A stretch of 64,000 nucleotides of DNA from JAJUFS01 sp964599565 (GCA_964599565.1 CAZRFE010000003.1:1-64000), one strand, 5' to 3'. Shown: positions 25,353 to 34,368, counted from the first letter of the stretch. The notes: generated by a model not told the origin, from the sequence alone. Translations and numbers: made by a program.

Positions 25353-26471
25353 ATGCCCATGAATCAACTGAAAAAAACGCTCGTGTTCCTGTTCCATTCC
25401 ATCACGCTCGGGCTGGCGCTCGCGTTCGTCGCGGTCTGGCTGCGCCCCGATCTGCTGAACGGCGCGCACCAACCTGAGCCGCTGGCGAACTCGTTCCAGG
25501 CAGCGGTACGCGCAACGGCGCCGTCCGTCGTCAACATCCATTCCGCGCGCCAGGTACAGGATCACGTGGCGCCGTGGAGCGACAACCCGCAGCTGGAACG
25601 TTACTTCGGGGACGCGCTCTCGCCGGAGCCGATAGAAACGACGCTGGGCTCAGGGGTGATCGTCCGGCCCGAGGGTTACATCCTGACGAACAATCACGTC
25701 ATCAGTGGCGCGGATGCGATCCAGGTTGCCCTCGCCGATGGCAGGATCGTGCCGGCCGATATCGTCGGCACCGACGCCGATACCGATCTCGCGCTGCTCC
25801 ACGTCTCGCTCGAAAACCTGCCCGCCATTGCGCTCGGGCGGTCGGACGACATCGAAGTCGGCGACATCGTGCTCGCGATCGGCAATCCGTTCGGCATCGG
25901 GCAGACCGTCACGCAGGGAATCGTCAGCGCGACGGGACGCAACTACATCGGCCATGCGACCTTCGAGAACTTCATACAGACCGATGCCGCCATCAATCCC
26001 GGCAACTCCGGCGGCGCGCTGATCAATACGCGCGGCGAACTCATCGGCGTGAATTCCGCGATCTTCTCGCGCTCCACGGGCTCGAACGGAATCGGTTTTG
26101 CAGTGCCGGTGAATCTCGCGCGCGGCGTACTCGTTCAGTTGATCGAGCACGGGCGGGTGATTCGCGGCTGGCTGGGCGTCGATCCGCAGGATCTCACGCC
26201 GGAACTTGCCGAAGCCTTCGGGCTGCCGGAAACGAACGGCATCATCGTGCGCGATGTGTATCGCGGCAGCCCGGCCGAAGCGGCAGGACTCGAACGCGGC
26301 GACGCCATCACGCATCTGAATGACGATCCTGTTGCGAACGCGCGCGAAGCATTGACGATCATCGCATCCACGCAACCGGGTGAAACCGTGCGCATCCGCG
26401 GTGTGCGTCGCGGCCAGCCGTTCGTTACCCGCGCAACGGTCATCGAACGCGCGCCGGTCATCGGCAGTTGA
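25353..26471 (+). CDS. DegS/AlgW-type periplasmic serine protease (HtrA family)
   Basis: Membrane-anchored site-1 protease expected to start RseA/MucA degradation and release the envelope-stress sigma factor. The 372-residue product has one N-terminal membrane helix (about residues 9-30), a trypsin-like domain with triad His115 (NNHV), Asp145 (TDLAL) and Ser219 (GNSGG), and a single C-terminal PDZ domain. One PDZ plus a membrane anchor separates DegS/AlgW from DegP/DegQ. A second Met at codon 3 (25359) may be the true start. Pseudomonas has algW in a comparable position near murA. Confidence 0.9.
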   Translation: MPMNQLKKTLVFLFHSITLGLALAFVAVWLRPDLLNGAHQPEPLANSFQAAVRATAPSVVNIHSARQVQDHVAPWSDNPQLERYFGDALSPEPIETTLGSGVIVRPEGYILTNNHVISGADAIQVALADGRIVPADIVGTDADTDLALLHVSLENLPAIALGRSDDIEVGDIVLAIGNPFGIGQTVTQGIVSATGRNYIGHATFENFIQTDAAINPGNSGGALINTRGELIGVNSAIFSRSTGSNGIGFAVPVNLARGVLVQLIEHGRVIRGWLGVDPQDLTPELAEAFGLPETNGIIVRDVYRGSPAEAAGLERGDAITHLNDDPVANAREALTIIASTQPGETVRIRGVRRGQPFVTRATVIERAPVIGS

Positions 26472-26481
26472 TCTGATTCGC

Positions 26482-26516
26482 CACAAAAAAAGCCGGGCTC
26501 GCCCGGCTTTTTTTGT
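26482..26516. terminator. Bidirectional intrinsic terminator
   Basis: ACAAAAAAAGCCGGGC, TC, GCCCGGCTTTTTTTGT: a GC-rich perfect stem flanked by A7 and T7. It serves both the protease gene (plus) and murA (minus), which converge here. Confidence 0.92.
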
Positions 26517-26530
26517 TCGTCATCGGCGTT

Positions 26531-27790
26531 TCACTCGGGCACGCGGCGAATCCTTGCGCCGAGCGAATTCAGCTTTTCCTCGATGCATTCGTAACCGCGG
26601 TCGATATGGTAGATGCGTTCGACGGCCGTCGTTCCGTCGGCAACGAGCCCGGCGAGCACGAGCGACGCGGACGCGCGCAGATCGGTGGCCATGACCGGCG
26701 CACCGGTGAGTTCCTTCACGCCTTTCGAGATCGCGGTGTTGCCTTCGAGGCGAATGTCCGCGCCCATGCGCTGCATTTCCTGCACGTGCATGAAGCGGTT
26801 CTCGAAGACGGTTTCGGTGATGGTGCCGGTGCCTTTCGAGATCGCGTTCAGTGCGGTGAACTGCGCCTGCATGTCGGTGGGAAACGCAGGATACGGCGCC
26901 GTGCGCAGGTTCACGGCCTTCGGCCGCTTGCCCTGCATGTCGAGCTCGATCCAGTCCTTGCCGGTGCCGATCTTCGCGCCCGCGTCTTCAAGCTTCACGA
27001 GCACGGCGTCCAGCAGATCCGGACGCGTGTCCTTTAGGCGGACGCGGCCGCCCGTGAGCGCGCCGGCGACGAGATACGTGCCCGTCTCGATACGATCGGG
27101 CAGCACGGTGTAGTGCGTGCCGGACAGACGCTTCACGCCTTCGACGACAATCGTGTCCGTGCCCGCACCACGGACCTTCGCGCCCATCTGGTTGAGACAG
27201 TTGGCAAGATCGACAACTTCCGGTTCGCGTGCCGCGTTCTCGATCACGCTCACACCGTCGGCGAGCGTCGCCGCCATCATGAGGTTCTCCGTACCGGTGA
27301 CGGACACGGTATCCATGATGATGTTCGCACCGCGCAGGCGCGCGCACTTCGCACGGATGTAGCCGTTCTCGACGACGATATCCGCACCCATCGCCTGGAG
27401 TCCCTCGATGTGAAGATTCACGGGACGCGTGCCGATCGCACAGCCGCCGGGCAGCGACACTTCCGCTTCGCCGTACTTCGCAAGCAGCGGGCCGAGCACG
27501 AGGATCGACGCGCGCATCGTCTTCACGAGCTCGTACGGCGCGAAATAGTTCTTTATGGTCGTCGGATCGACCTCGATGCGCATGCGCTCATCGATGGTCA
27601 CGCTCACACCCATGCGGCCGAGCAGTTCGATCGTGGTGGTGACGTCGTGCAGGTGCGGCACGTTGCCGACCGAAACCACGCCATCGGCGAGCAGCGTCGC
27701 AGCAAGAATCGGCAGCGTCGCATTCTTCGCGCCGGACACGCGGATATCGCCTTCCAGCCGCACGCCGCCTTCAATCAACAGTTTGTCCAA
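26531..27790 (-). CDS. murA: UDP-N-acetylglucosamine 1-carboxyvinyltransferase MurA
   Basis: First committed enzyme of peptidoglycan synthesis, adding enolpyruvate from PEP to UDP-GlcNAc. The catalytic Cys is present at residue 117 in PGGCAIGTRPVNLHI, so the fosfomycin-reactive thiol is retained. Other landmarks are RVSGAKNATLPILAA, VSVTGTENLMMAA and the C-terminal RGYECIEEKLNSLGA. The start is a TTG at 27790 (MDKLLIEGG) with GGAGAG 5 bases upstream; it gives 419 residues, the same as E. coli. The ATG at 27829 would add 13 unrelated residues. Confidence 0.96.
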   Translation of the reverse strand: MDKLLIEGGVRLEGDIRVSGAKNATLPILAATLLADGVVSVGNVPHLHDVTTTIELLGRMGVSVTIDERMRIEVDPTTIKNYFAPYELVKTMRASILVLGPLLAKYGEAEVSLPGGCAIGTRPVNLHIEGLQAMGADIVVENGYIRAKCARLRGANIIMDTVSVTGTENLMMAATLADGVSVIENAAREPEVVDLANCLNQMGAKVRGAGTDTIVVEGVKRLSGTHYTVLPDRIETGTYLVAGALTGGRVRLKDTRPDLLDAVLVKLEDAGAKIGTGKDWIELDMQGKRPKAVNLRTAPYPAFPTDMQAQFTALNAISKGTGTITETVFENRFMHVQEMQRMGADIRLEGNTAISKGVKELTGAPVMATDLRASASLVLAGLVADGTTAVERIYHIDRGYECIEEKLNSLGARIRRVPE

Positions 27791-27836
27791 GAAAGCTCTC
27801 CAGTCATGTGCGCGGCAAAACAGCCGCACGAATTCG

Positions 27837-28073
27837 TCAGATGCCGCGCGCTTCCTCGGGCGTCAGCGTGCGCAGCGACAGCGCGTGGATGTCACCGCCC
27901 ATCCGCTCGCCGAGCGTCGCATACACCATGCGGTGACGTTGCAGCGTTCGCAGTCCGTCGAACGACGGCGACACGATCGTCGCCTCGAAATGCACGCCGT
28001 CCGGTCCGTCGACTTCGACGGAAGCGTCCGGCATGCCTTGCTCGATCATTGCGCGGATATCCTCGGCCCGCAT
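27837..28073 (-). CDS. ibaG: BolA-family protein IbaG (YrbA)
   Basis: Small BolA-fold protein; relatives bind Grx4 through a shared 2Fe-2S cluster and influence acid tolerance and morphology. The 78-residue product from the ATG at 28073 shows VDGPDGVHFEATIVSPSF and the BolA helix-turn LQRHRMVYATLGERMGGDIHALSL. The longer frame from 28127 would start inside a likely -10 element (28128-28123), so it was rejected. It sits just upstream of murA, as in E. coli. Confidence 0.92.
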   Translation of the reverse strand: MRAEDIRAMIEQGMPDASVEVDGPDGVHFEATIVSPSFDGLRTLQRHRMVYATLGERMGGDIHALSLRTLTPEEARGI

Positions 28074-28122
28074 GAAATTCCCGTGAACGCTGCGTTGCGA
28101 TGAAGTGAAATCAGGGGCGCAC

Positions 28123-28128
28123 ATCATA
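28123..28128 (-). promoter_or_regulatory. Probable -10 element for ibaG-murA
   Basis: Minus strand TATGAT, about 50 bases before the ibaG ATG at 28073. No convincing -35 was found, so this is tentative. Confidence 0.35.
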
Positions 28129-28158
28129 CCTTATAGAAAGGTGTGCACACAGACGCGC

Positions 28159-28187
28159 TGGCCAGCACCCGGAGCAGCCGATATCAT
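28159..28187 (+). promoter_or_regulatory. Possible promoter of the yrbG-kdsDC-lpt-rpoN operon
   Basis: TGGCCA (28159-28164), 17-base spacer, TATCAT (28182-28187). The -35 is the same hexamer as in the petABC promoter. The predicted start lies about 20 bases before the yrbG ATG. Confidence 0.45.
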
Positions 28188-28217
28188 GCCGCCCTCCTCA
28201 CGTACCGGAACCTGTCG

Positions 28218-29186
28218 ATGCTGATTGACCTTGCCGCCATCGCGGCCGGATTCGTCCTGCTTGTGTGGGCAGCGGATCGCTTCGTCAGCGGAGCCGCGGG
28301 TGTCGCGCGCGCCCTGGGCGTGTCGCCCATGATCGTCGGCCTGACGATTGTCGGGTTCGGCACCGCCGCGCCGGAGATCCTGGTATCGGCAATGGCCGCG
28401 CTCGCGGGCAATCCCGCTCTCGGGATCGGCAACGCCATCGGCTCGAACATCACGAACATCGCACTGATCCTCGGGACGGCAGCCCTCGTCGCCCCGCTCA
28501 CCGTGCGCTCGGCAACCCTGCGGCGGGAATTGCCCGTCCTCGCAGGCATCATGCTGGTCAGCCTTGGACTGCTGATGGACGGTGAACTGGAACGCATCGA
28601 CGGCGTCGTGCTGCTCACGGGACTTGTCGCATTCATCGGCTGGCTGATCCATCTCGCGCGCCGCTCGACGAACGACGACCCGATCGCCGAGGAATTCATG
28701 GCGGAAATGCCGGCGCCGATAACGCTGCCGGCAGCGCTGCTCTGGCTCGCCGTCGGTCTCATCGTATTGCTGGTCAGTTCGCGCCTGCTGGTCTGGGGCG
28801 CGGTGAATCTCGCGACCACGCTCGGCATCAGCGATCTCGTCATCGGACTGACGGTTGTTGCAATCGGCACCAGCCTTCCCGAACTCGCCGCTTCCGTCAT
28901 CGCCGCACGGCGCGGCGAACATGACATTGCCGTCGGCAACGTGCTCGGTTCGAACATATTCAACCTGCTCGCGGTCATGGGCCTGCCAGGCGTCATTCGC
29001 CCCGGCGCGATTCCCGGCGCGGTGCTCACGCGCGATTTCCCGATCATGATCGGCCTGACGCTCGCGTTCTTCTTCCTCGCCTGGGGCGTCGGCAAGCGCG
29101 GGTATCTTTCCCGCTTCTCCGCTGCGCTGCTGCTGGCGAGTTTCGGGGCGTATCAGCTCATTCTCTATTTCGGTATCCTCACCTGA
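28218..29186 (+). CDS. yrbG: Calcium/sodium antiporter, YrbG/CaCA family
   Basis: Cation/Ca2+ exchanger-family membrane protein. The 322-residue product (E. coli YrbG 325) has ten hydrophobic helices and the two inverted alpha repeats. The first is GLTIVGFGTAAPEILVSAMAA with GNAIGSNITNIALILG; the second is GLTVVAIGTSLPELAASVIAA with GNVLGSNIFNLLAVMG. The paired GT(A/S)xPE and GSN motifs bind cations. The start at 28218 follows the likely promoter; upstream in-frame codons cross it. The transported ion in vivo is not known. Confidence 0.93.
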   Translation: MLIDLAAIAAGFVLLVWAADRFVSGAAGVARALGVSPMIVGLTIVGFGTAAPEILVSAMAALAGNPALGIGNAIGSNITNIALILGTAALVAPLTVRSATLRRELPVLAGIMLVSLGLLMDGELERIDGVVLLTGLVAFIGWLIHLARRSTNDDPIAEEFMAEMPAPITLPAALLWLAVGLIVLLVSSRLLVWGAVNLATTLGISDLVIGLTVVAIGTSLPELAASVIAARRGEHDIAVGNVLGSNIFNLLAVMGLPGVIRPGAIPGAVLTRDFPIMIGLTLAFFFLAWGVGKRGYLSRFSAALLLASFGAYQLILYFGILT

Positions 29187-29198
29187 CGTTTCCAGGAC

Positions 29199-30200
29199 AT
29201 GAAAATGACGAACGACAGCCGCAAGCACGCACCCGACCGGCGCTTCGTGCATAACGGTCGCGAGGTCATCGAAACCGAGGCGTCTGCAATCACCGCGCTC
29301 GCCGGCCGGCTTGATGAAGGATTCGAGCGCGCCTGCGAGATCTGCCTTGCATGCCGCGGCCGCGTCGTGGTCGTCGGCATGGGCAAGTCGGGACACATCG
29401 GCGGCAAGATCGCCGCAACGCTCGCAAGCACCGGCACACCAGCTTTCTTCGTGCATCCCGGCGAAGCCTCGCACGGCGACCTCGGCATGATCACCGGCGA
29501 AGACGTGGTGCTGGCGATTTCGAATTCCGGCGAAACCGCGGAAATCCTGACCATCCTGCCGCTCATCAAGCGTCTCGGCGTGCCGCTGATCAGCATGACC
29601 GGCAACCCCGGATCTTCGCTCGCGACAAATGCCGATGTGAATCTCGATGTCAGCGTTGCAAAGGAAGCGTGCCCGCTGAATCTCGCGCCGACCGCAAGCA
29701 CGACGGCAACGCTCGCGATGGGCGATGCGCTGGCCGTCGCGCTGCTCGAGGCACGTGGCTTCACGGCGGAAGATTTCGCGCGCTCGCATCCTGGCGGTTC
29801 GCTCGGCCGGCGGCTGCTGTTGCACGTCGCAGACCTGATGCACACGGATGATGAAATACCGCGCGTGACGCCCGATGTCCTGCTGAGCGAAGCGCTGTTC
29901 GAGATGACGCGCAAGGGCCTCGGCATGACGGCGATCGTTGATGATGCGGGTCGCGTGCTAGGCATCTTCACCGATGGCGACCTGCGCCGCACGCTCGACC
30001 GGCGCCTCGACGTGCATGCGACACCCGTTTCGGCGGCGATGACGCCGGGCGGCAGGACGATCGGCGCACACGAGCTTGCCGCCGAAGCGCTGAAGCTGAT
30101 GGACGACCACAAGATCAATGCGTTGCTCGTCGTCGATGCGGACAAGCGCCTGATCGGTGCCCTGAACATGCACGATCTGCTGCGTGCCGGCATTGTCTGA
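29199..30200 (+). CDS. kdsD: D-arabinose-5-phosphate isomerase KdsD
   Basis: Converts ribulose-5-phosphate to arabinose-5-phosphate, the first step to Kdo for LPS. The 333-residue protein has an N-terminal SIS domain (VVVGMGKSGHIGGKIAATLASTG, HPGEASHGDLGMI, ISNSGETAEI) and a C-terminal CBS pair (about 210-330, with GIFTDGDLRRTLDRR). It starts 12 bases after yrbG and is followed by kdsC. An internal ATG at codon 3 is possible. Confidence 0.96.
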   Translation: MKMTNDSRKHAPDRRFVHNGREVIETEASAITALAGRLDEGFERACEICLACRGRVVVVGMGKSGHIGGKIAATLASTGTPAFFVHPGEASHGDLGMITGEDVVLAISNSGETAEILTILPLIKRLGVPLISMTGNPGSSLATNADVNLDVSVAKEACPLNLAPTASTTATLAMGDALAVALLEARGFTAEDFARSHPGGSLGRRLLLHVADLMHTDDEIPRVTPDVLLSEALFEMTRKGLGMTAIVDDAGRVLGIFTDGDLRRTLDRRLDVHATPVSAAMTPGGRTIGAHELAAEALKLMDDHKINALLVVDADKRLIGALNMHDLLRAGIV

Positions 30201-30211
30201 AGGAACGCACG

Positions 30212-30730
30212 ATGGAACTTCGCACGATCCACGCCATCGCCCGCCGCCTGAAGCTCGTCGTGTTCGACGTCGACGGCGTTCTCACGGACGGCTCGCTCTA
30301 CTACGGCGCAGAGGGCGAAAGCATCAAGGTGTTCAATGTGCGTGACGGGCATGGCATGAAGGCCTTGCAGCGTCACGGTATTGAAGTCGCGATCATCACG
30401 GGCCGCAGTTCGAAGATGACGCACGCGCGCGCGCGTGATCTCGGCATCACGCTGCTTGTGCAGGGACGCGAAGACAAGGGCGCGGCGCTCGATGAAATGC
30501 TGGCGAAGACCGGCATTTCCGCGAACGATGTCGCCTACATGGGCGATGACGTCGTCGACATCGCCGCCATGAAAAAGGTCGCGCTCGCACTCACCGTCGA
30601 GGACGCGCATCCCGACGTGATCCCTGTCGCGCACTGGCGTTCGCGTCATCGCGGCGGCCGCGGCGCGGTGCGTGAAGCGTGCGACCTGCTGCTCGCTGCA
30701 CGGGCCGGGGAAGCCGGGACTGATGCGTGA
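30212..30730 (+). CDS. kdsC: 3-deoxy-D-manno-octulosonate 8-phosphate phosphatase KdsC
   Basis: HAD-superfamily phosphatase that releases free Kdo. The 172-residue product has the catalytic DVDGVLTDG (Asp nucleophile and acid/base near residues 20-22), IITGRSS (motif II), a lysine region around REDKGAALDEM (motif III), and GDDVVDI (motif IV); it is a capless C0 type. AGGA lies 8 bases before the ATG. Its end overlaps lptC by 8 bases. Confidence 0.95.
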   Translation: MELRTIHAIARRLKLVVFDVDGVLTDGSLYYGAEGESIKVFNVRDGHGMKALQRHGIEVAIITGRSSKMTHARARDLGITLLVQGREDKGAALDEMLAKTGISANDVAYMGDDVVDIAAMKKVALALTVEDAHPDVIPVAHWRSRHRGGRGAVREACDLLLAARAGEAGTDA

Positions 30731-31298
30731 GCGATTCCGTCACCTGCCCGCCGCCAGCCGCGCACTGGTCATCATGGTTCTCGCCGCTGCGGGTATCGCA
30801 AGCTGGTGGTGGCTGGGCGAGCAGCGCGCTGTCGCGCCGGCCGTGACGGAAACACCGCGCCATCCTGACAGTTACTTTCGCGATCTCGACCTGACCGGGC
30901 ATGATGTGAATGGCCGGCCCGACATGCACGTGACCGCAACCTACGCCGAACATTTCGAAGACGAACCCTGGATTCACCTGCACGATCTTCGTGCACGCAG
31001 CGCAGAAGACGGCCCGGTGTGGCAGCTCACGGCAGAGCGCGGACGCATGACGGATGACGGCGTGACACTGGAAACGTGGGGCAACGTCGTGCTGGTCCGC
31101 GGCGATGCGGATGACACACCGATGCAACTGCATACCGAGCGATTGACGGTGAACACCGAAACGGAACTGGCGGTGACGGATGCCGCCGTGCGGATCACGC
31201 ATGGCACCGGCGAGATCTCCGGTCGCGGGTTGCGCGTGTCGCTCGCCGACGATCGCATGGAGATCGAATCCGACGTGGAGGCGCGCTATGGAAAGTAA
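30723..31298 (+). CDS. lptC: LPS export protein LptC
   Basis: Bitopic inner-membrane protein that passes LPS from LptB2FG to LptA. The 191-residue product, the same length as in E. coli, has an N-terminal helix (ALVIMVLAAAGIASWWWL) and a periplasmic beta-jellyroll typical of the family (YFRDLDLTGHDVNGRPDM region, then WQLTAERGRMTDDG). The start at 30723 overlaps kdsC; the preceding in-frame codons lie inside kdsC. Confidence 0.92.
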   Translation: MRERFRHLPAASRALVIMVLAAAGIASWWWLGEQRAVAPAVTETPRHPDSYFRDLDLTGHDVNGRPDMHVTATYAEHFEDEPWIHLHDLRARSAEDGPVWQLTAERGRMTDDGVTLETWGNVVLVRGDADDTPMQLHTERLTVNTETELAVTDAAVRITHGTGEISGRGLRVSLADDRMEIESDVEARYGK

Positions 31299-31779
31299 TG
31301 CGAAGGCACTGTTCGCGCTCATGCTGTGCGCGCTGCCGGTCGCAACGCACGCAGGCGACGCGGATGCGCCGCTTACCGTTGAATCGGTGCGCGTGGAAGC
31401 TGATCGCGGCAAGGAAATTTCCGTGTTCAGCGGCGACGTGCGCCTGGACAAGGGCAGCATTCACATCGAGGCGGACGAGGCGCGCCTGCGTGCCCGCGAT
31501 GGCGAAGTCCAGGAAGGCACGCTGATCGGGCAGCCGGTGACCTTTCGCCAGCAACCCGAGGACGCCGCGCCGATCACGGGCGAAGCAGGACGCATCGAAT
31601 ACGACGCGGTGAATCGCGTCGTCGTGCTCACCGGCGGCGCGTGGATCCGCCAGGGCACCGACGAATTCCGCGGCGAAACGATCCGCTACGATCTCGACGC
31701 GAGCAAGGTGCTCGCCACCTCATCGGAATCCGTCGACGAGCGCGTGAAGATCATCTTCCAGCCGAAGGAAGAGAAATAG
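31288..31779 (+). CDS. lptA: LPS periplasmic bridge protein LptA
   Basis: Periplasmic protein that forms the beta-jellyroll bridge for LPS between LptC and LptD. The 163-residue product has a signal peptide (ALFALMLCALPVATHAGD) and the OstA-like repeat with VEADRGKEISVFSGDVRLDKGSIHIEADEARL, broken here as seen in the sequence around residues 35-66. GGAGG lies 6 bases before the ATG at 31288. It overlaps lptC by 11 bases and precedes lptB by 1. Confidence 0.93.
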   Translation: MESNAKALFALMLCALPVATHAGDADAPLTVESVRVEADRGKEISVFSGDVRLDKGSIHIEADEARLRARDGEVQEGTLIGQPVTFRQQPEDAAPITGEAGRIEYDAVNRVVVLTGGAWIRQGTDEFRGETIRYDLDASKVLATSSESVDERVKIIFQPKEEK

Positions 31780-31780
31780 C

Positions 31781-32506
31781 ATGGCCGTCCTCGAAGCGCG
31801 CGACCTCGTCAAGCGTTACCGCGATCGCACCGTCGTCAACGGCGTTTCGCTGCGCGTGGAAAGCGGCGAGATCGTCGGGCTGCTGGGACCGAACGGCGCC
31901 GGCAAGACCACATCCTTTTACATGATCGTCGGCCTCGTTCCGCGCGACGGCGGCAGTATCCGGCTCGACGATACGGACCTGAGCCACCTCCCCGTGCACG
32001 CCCGCGCCCGTCTGGGCGTCGGCTACCTGCCGCAGGAAGCTTCCGTGTTCCGCAAGCTCAGCGTCGCGGACAACATCATGGCCATCCTCGAGACGCGCGC
32101 GGACCTTGATCGCGCCGGTCGCGAGCGGGCGCTGGAAGAACTGCTGGAAGACCTCCACATTGCGCACGTGCGCGACACCGCCGGCATCAGTCTTTCGGGC
32201 GGCGAGCGGCGACGCGTGGAAATTGCCCGCGCGCTGGCGGCGGAGCCGCGCTTCGTGCTGCTCGATGAGCCGTTCGCGGGCGTCGATCCGATTTCCGTCA
32301 TCGACATCCAGCGGATCGTCGAACACCTCAAGGCGCGGGGAATCGGGGTACTGATCACCGACCACAACGTCCGCGAGACGCTGGGCATCTGCGAGCGCGC
32401 CTATATCATCAGCCAGGGCAAGGTGATTGCTGCAGGGACAGCAGAAGAAATATTGCAAAATCAGGAAGTTAGAGACGTGTACCTGGGCAAGGATTTTAGG
32501 CTATAA
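31781..32506 (+). CDS. lptB: LPS export ATPase LptB
   Basis: Cytoplasmic ABC ATPase that powers LPS extraction from the inner membrane with LptFG (not in this window). The 241-residue product has Walker A GPNGAGKTT, Q-loop GYLPQEASVF, signature LSGGERRRVEIARAL, Walker B FVLLDEPFAGVDP and the H-loop ITDHNVRETL. The last helix YLGKDFRL is typical of LptB. It is the last of the lptCAB block and is followed by rpoN, as in E. coli and Pseudomonas. Confidence 0.97.
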   Translation: MAVLEARDLVKRYRDRTVVNGVSLRVESGEIVGLLGPNGAGKTTSFYMIVGLVPRDGGSIRLDDTDLSHLPVHARARLGVGYLPQEASVFRKLSVADNIMAILETRADLDRAGRERALEELLEDLHIAHVRDTAGISLSGGERRRVEIARALAAEPRFVLLDEPFAGVDPISVIDIQRIVEHLKARGIGVLITDHNVRETLGICERAYIISQGKVIAAGTAEEILQNQEVRDVYLGKDFRL

Positions 32507-32588
32507 CTACAGGCAGAGCATTACGCAAACGTGCTGCGCAAGGCGGCCGTCGGGACTGCCCTCCGGGGCCGGAGCACCAGAACCTTTC

Positions 32589-34007
32589 ATGAAACCATCG
32601 CTTCAGCTGCGTCTCGGACAGCAGCTCGCCATGACGCCGCAGCTGCGGCAGGCGATCAAACTGCTGCAATTGTCGATGCAGGAGCTGCAACAGGAAGTCC
32701 AGCAGGTTCTCGAATCCAACGTCATGCTGCTGCCCGACGACGGCAGCGGCGATTCCGCGGAAACCTCCACCACCGAAGAATCCACTGCCACCGATCAGGA
32801 CGCGGGGGAAAACGACTTCGAGCTTGACCACGACGGTCTCGCCGAGGACTGGCCGGAATCACCCGCGGCCGACACCTGGCAGGACCCCGGCTTCGATCCC
32901 CTCGACAACATGGCCGCCGGCGAAGGCGGCCTGCGAGAGCACGTCCTCTGGCAGATTCGCCTCAGCCGCTTCGATGCCGAGGAACTCGCTGTTGCCGAGG
33001 CCATCGCCGACGGTCTCGATGATGACGGCTATCTCACGGAATCCCTCGACGACATCTGCGCGGCACTTGGCGCCGATACAGAAACCGGCGAACGCGTCCT
33101 GCATCGCATCCAGGCGATGGATCCGCCGGGCGTCGGCGCGCGCGATCTCGTCGAATGCCTGTCCGTGCAATTGCGATTGCTGCCACCATCGCAGGAGCGC
33201 GAACTGGCGCTTGAACTCGTGCAGCACGGGCTTGAATTGCTCGCGCGCGCAGATGCCGCGCGCCTGTCCGAACAGTTTTCGCGACCTGCCGCACAGGTGC
33301 GTGCAGCGCTTGATCTGATCCGCGGGCTCAACCCCAAGCCCGGCAGCGCCGTTCCCGGCGAGAAGACGGAGTACGTCGTGCCGGACGCGCTCCTCGTGAA
33401 GCGTGAAGGCCGCTGGAAGGTCGAACTCAATTCCGCGGTAACGCCGCGGCTGAAGCTGAACGAGGAATATGCACGCCTGCTGCGGCAGGCGGACTCCCGC
33501 AGTCCGCAGATGCAGGCGCAGCTCCAGGAAGCGCGCTGGCTGATCCGCAGCCTGTCCGTCAGAAACGATACGCTGACGCGCGTCGCACAGGCGATCGTGA
33601 ACCGCCAGCACGCCTTCTTCGACGAAGGCGAAACGGCGATGTCGCCGCTGGTGCTGCGCGACATCGCGGACGAAGTCGAACTGCACGAATCCACGGTATC
33701 GCGTGTAACCGCGAACAAATACCTGCACACGCATCGCGGCACCCTGCCGCTCAAGTATTTCTTTTCCAGCCAGATTCCCGCGCGTGACGGCGGCCGTTCG
33801 TCCGTTGCCGTGCGCGCGCTGATCCGCAGGCTGATAGACCGGGAAAACCCTCAGCGGCCCTTGAGTGACCAGAAGATCGCCGCCATTCTCGTTGATGAGG
33901 GCATCCGGGTCGCCCGGCGTACGGTGACCAAGTACCGGGAATCCATGCGAATCCCGGCTTCATATGACCGCAAGGGCGACGGCAATCGCCGCCCGATATC
34001 CACCTGA
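32589..34007 (+). CDS. rpoN: RNA polymerase sigma-54 factor RpoN
   Basis: Alternative sigma factor for -24/-12 promoters, needing enhancer-binding activators. The 472-residue product has the Gln/Leu-rich activator-interacting region I (LQLSMQELQQEVQQVLESN) and a highly acidic region II near 60-110. The core-binding and HTH domains follow, with the RpoN box ARRTVTKYR at 442-450. It carries 22 residues beyond the box. The start at 32589 (MKPSLQLRLGQQLAMTPQ) is set by homology; upstream in-frame codons lie inside lptB. TATAAC at the lptB end (32502) may help drive it. Confidence 0.96.
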   Translation: MKPSLQLRLGQQLAMTPQLRQAIKLLQLSMQELQQEVQQVLESNVMLLPDDGSGDSAETSTTEESTATDQDAGENDFELDHDGLAEDWPESPAADTWQDPGFDPLDNMAAGEGGLREHVLWQIRLSRFDAEELAVAEAIADGLDDDGYLTESLDDICAALGADTETGERVLHRIQAMDPPGVGARDLVECLSVQLRLLPPSQERELALELVQHGLELLARADAARLSEQFSRPAAQVRAALDLIRGLNPKPGSAVPGEKTEYVVPDALLVKREGRWKVELNSAVTPRLKLNEEYARLLRQADSRSPQMQAQLQEARWLIRSLSVRNDTLTRVAQAIVNRQHAFFDEGETAMSPLVLRDIADEVELHESTVSRVTANKYLHTHRGTLPLKYFFSSQIPARDGGRSSVAVRALIRRLIDRENPQRPLSDQKIAAILVDEGIRVARRTVTKYRESMRIPASYDRKGDGNRRPIST

Positions 34008-34025
34008 ACGGTAAGGAGCGGAAAC

Positions 34026-34346
34026 ATGCAATTGAACCTGACAGGCCATCACGTGGAACTCACTCCCGCGCTGCGGGATTACGTTGATTCGAAGTTCGAG
34101 CGGCTTGAGCGCCACTTCGACAATGTCTTCGATGTGCACGTCGTGCTCAACGTGGAGAAATTGCGCCACACCGCCGAGGCGACCGTGCACGTGAACGGCG
34201 ACAACCTGTTTGCCGACGCCGTGGACGAAGACATGTACGCCGCGATCGACGGCCTGATCGACAAGCTTGACCGGCAGGTGAAGAAGCACAAGGAGAAACT
34301 CCAGGACCATCACCAGCGCGACGCGCAGAAGGTACAGGCCGTCTGA
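34026..34346 (+). CDS. hpf: Ribosome hibernation promoting factor HPF (short form)
   Basis: Binds the 30S subunit in stationary phase and promotes 100S dimers. The 106-residue product is the short HPF type (E. coli 95), with LNLTGHHVELTPALRDYVDSKFERLERHF and HVNGDNLFADAVDEDMYAAIDGLIDKL segments, shown here only in part. AAGGAG lies 8 bases before the ATG. It follows rpoN closely and is ended by a terminator instead of the expected ptsN. Confidence 0.95.
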   Translation: MQLNLTGHHVELTPALRDYVDSKFERLERHFDNVFDVHVVLNVEKLRHTAEATVHVNGDNLFADAVDEDMYAAIDGLIDKLDRQVKKHKEKLQDHHQRDAQKVQAV

Positions 34347-34368
34347 AACGGCGCCACAAACGAAGGAG

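Noticed and set aside
28131..29843. Long minus-strand frame opposite yrbG and kdsD
   Set aside because: Antisense shadow; low-complexity Asp/Arg/Gln-rich translation, and both plus-strand genes are certain.
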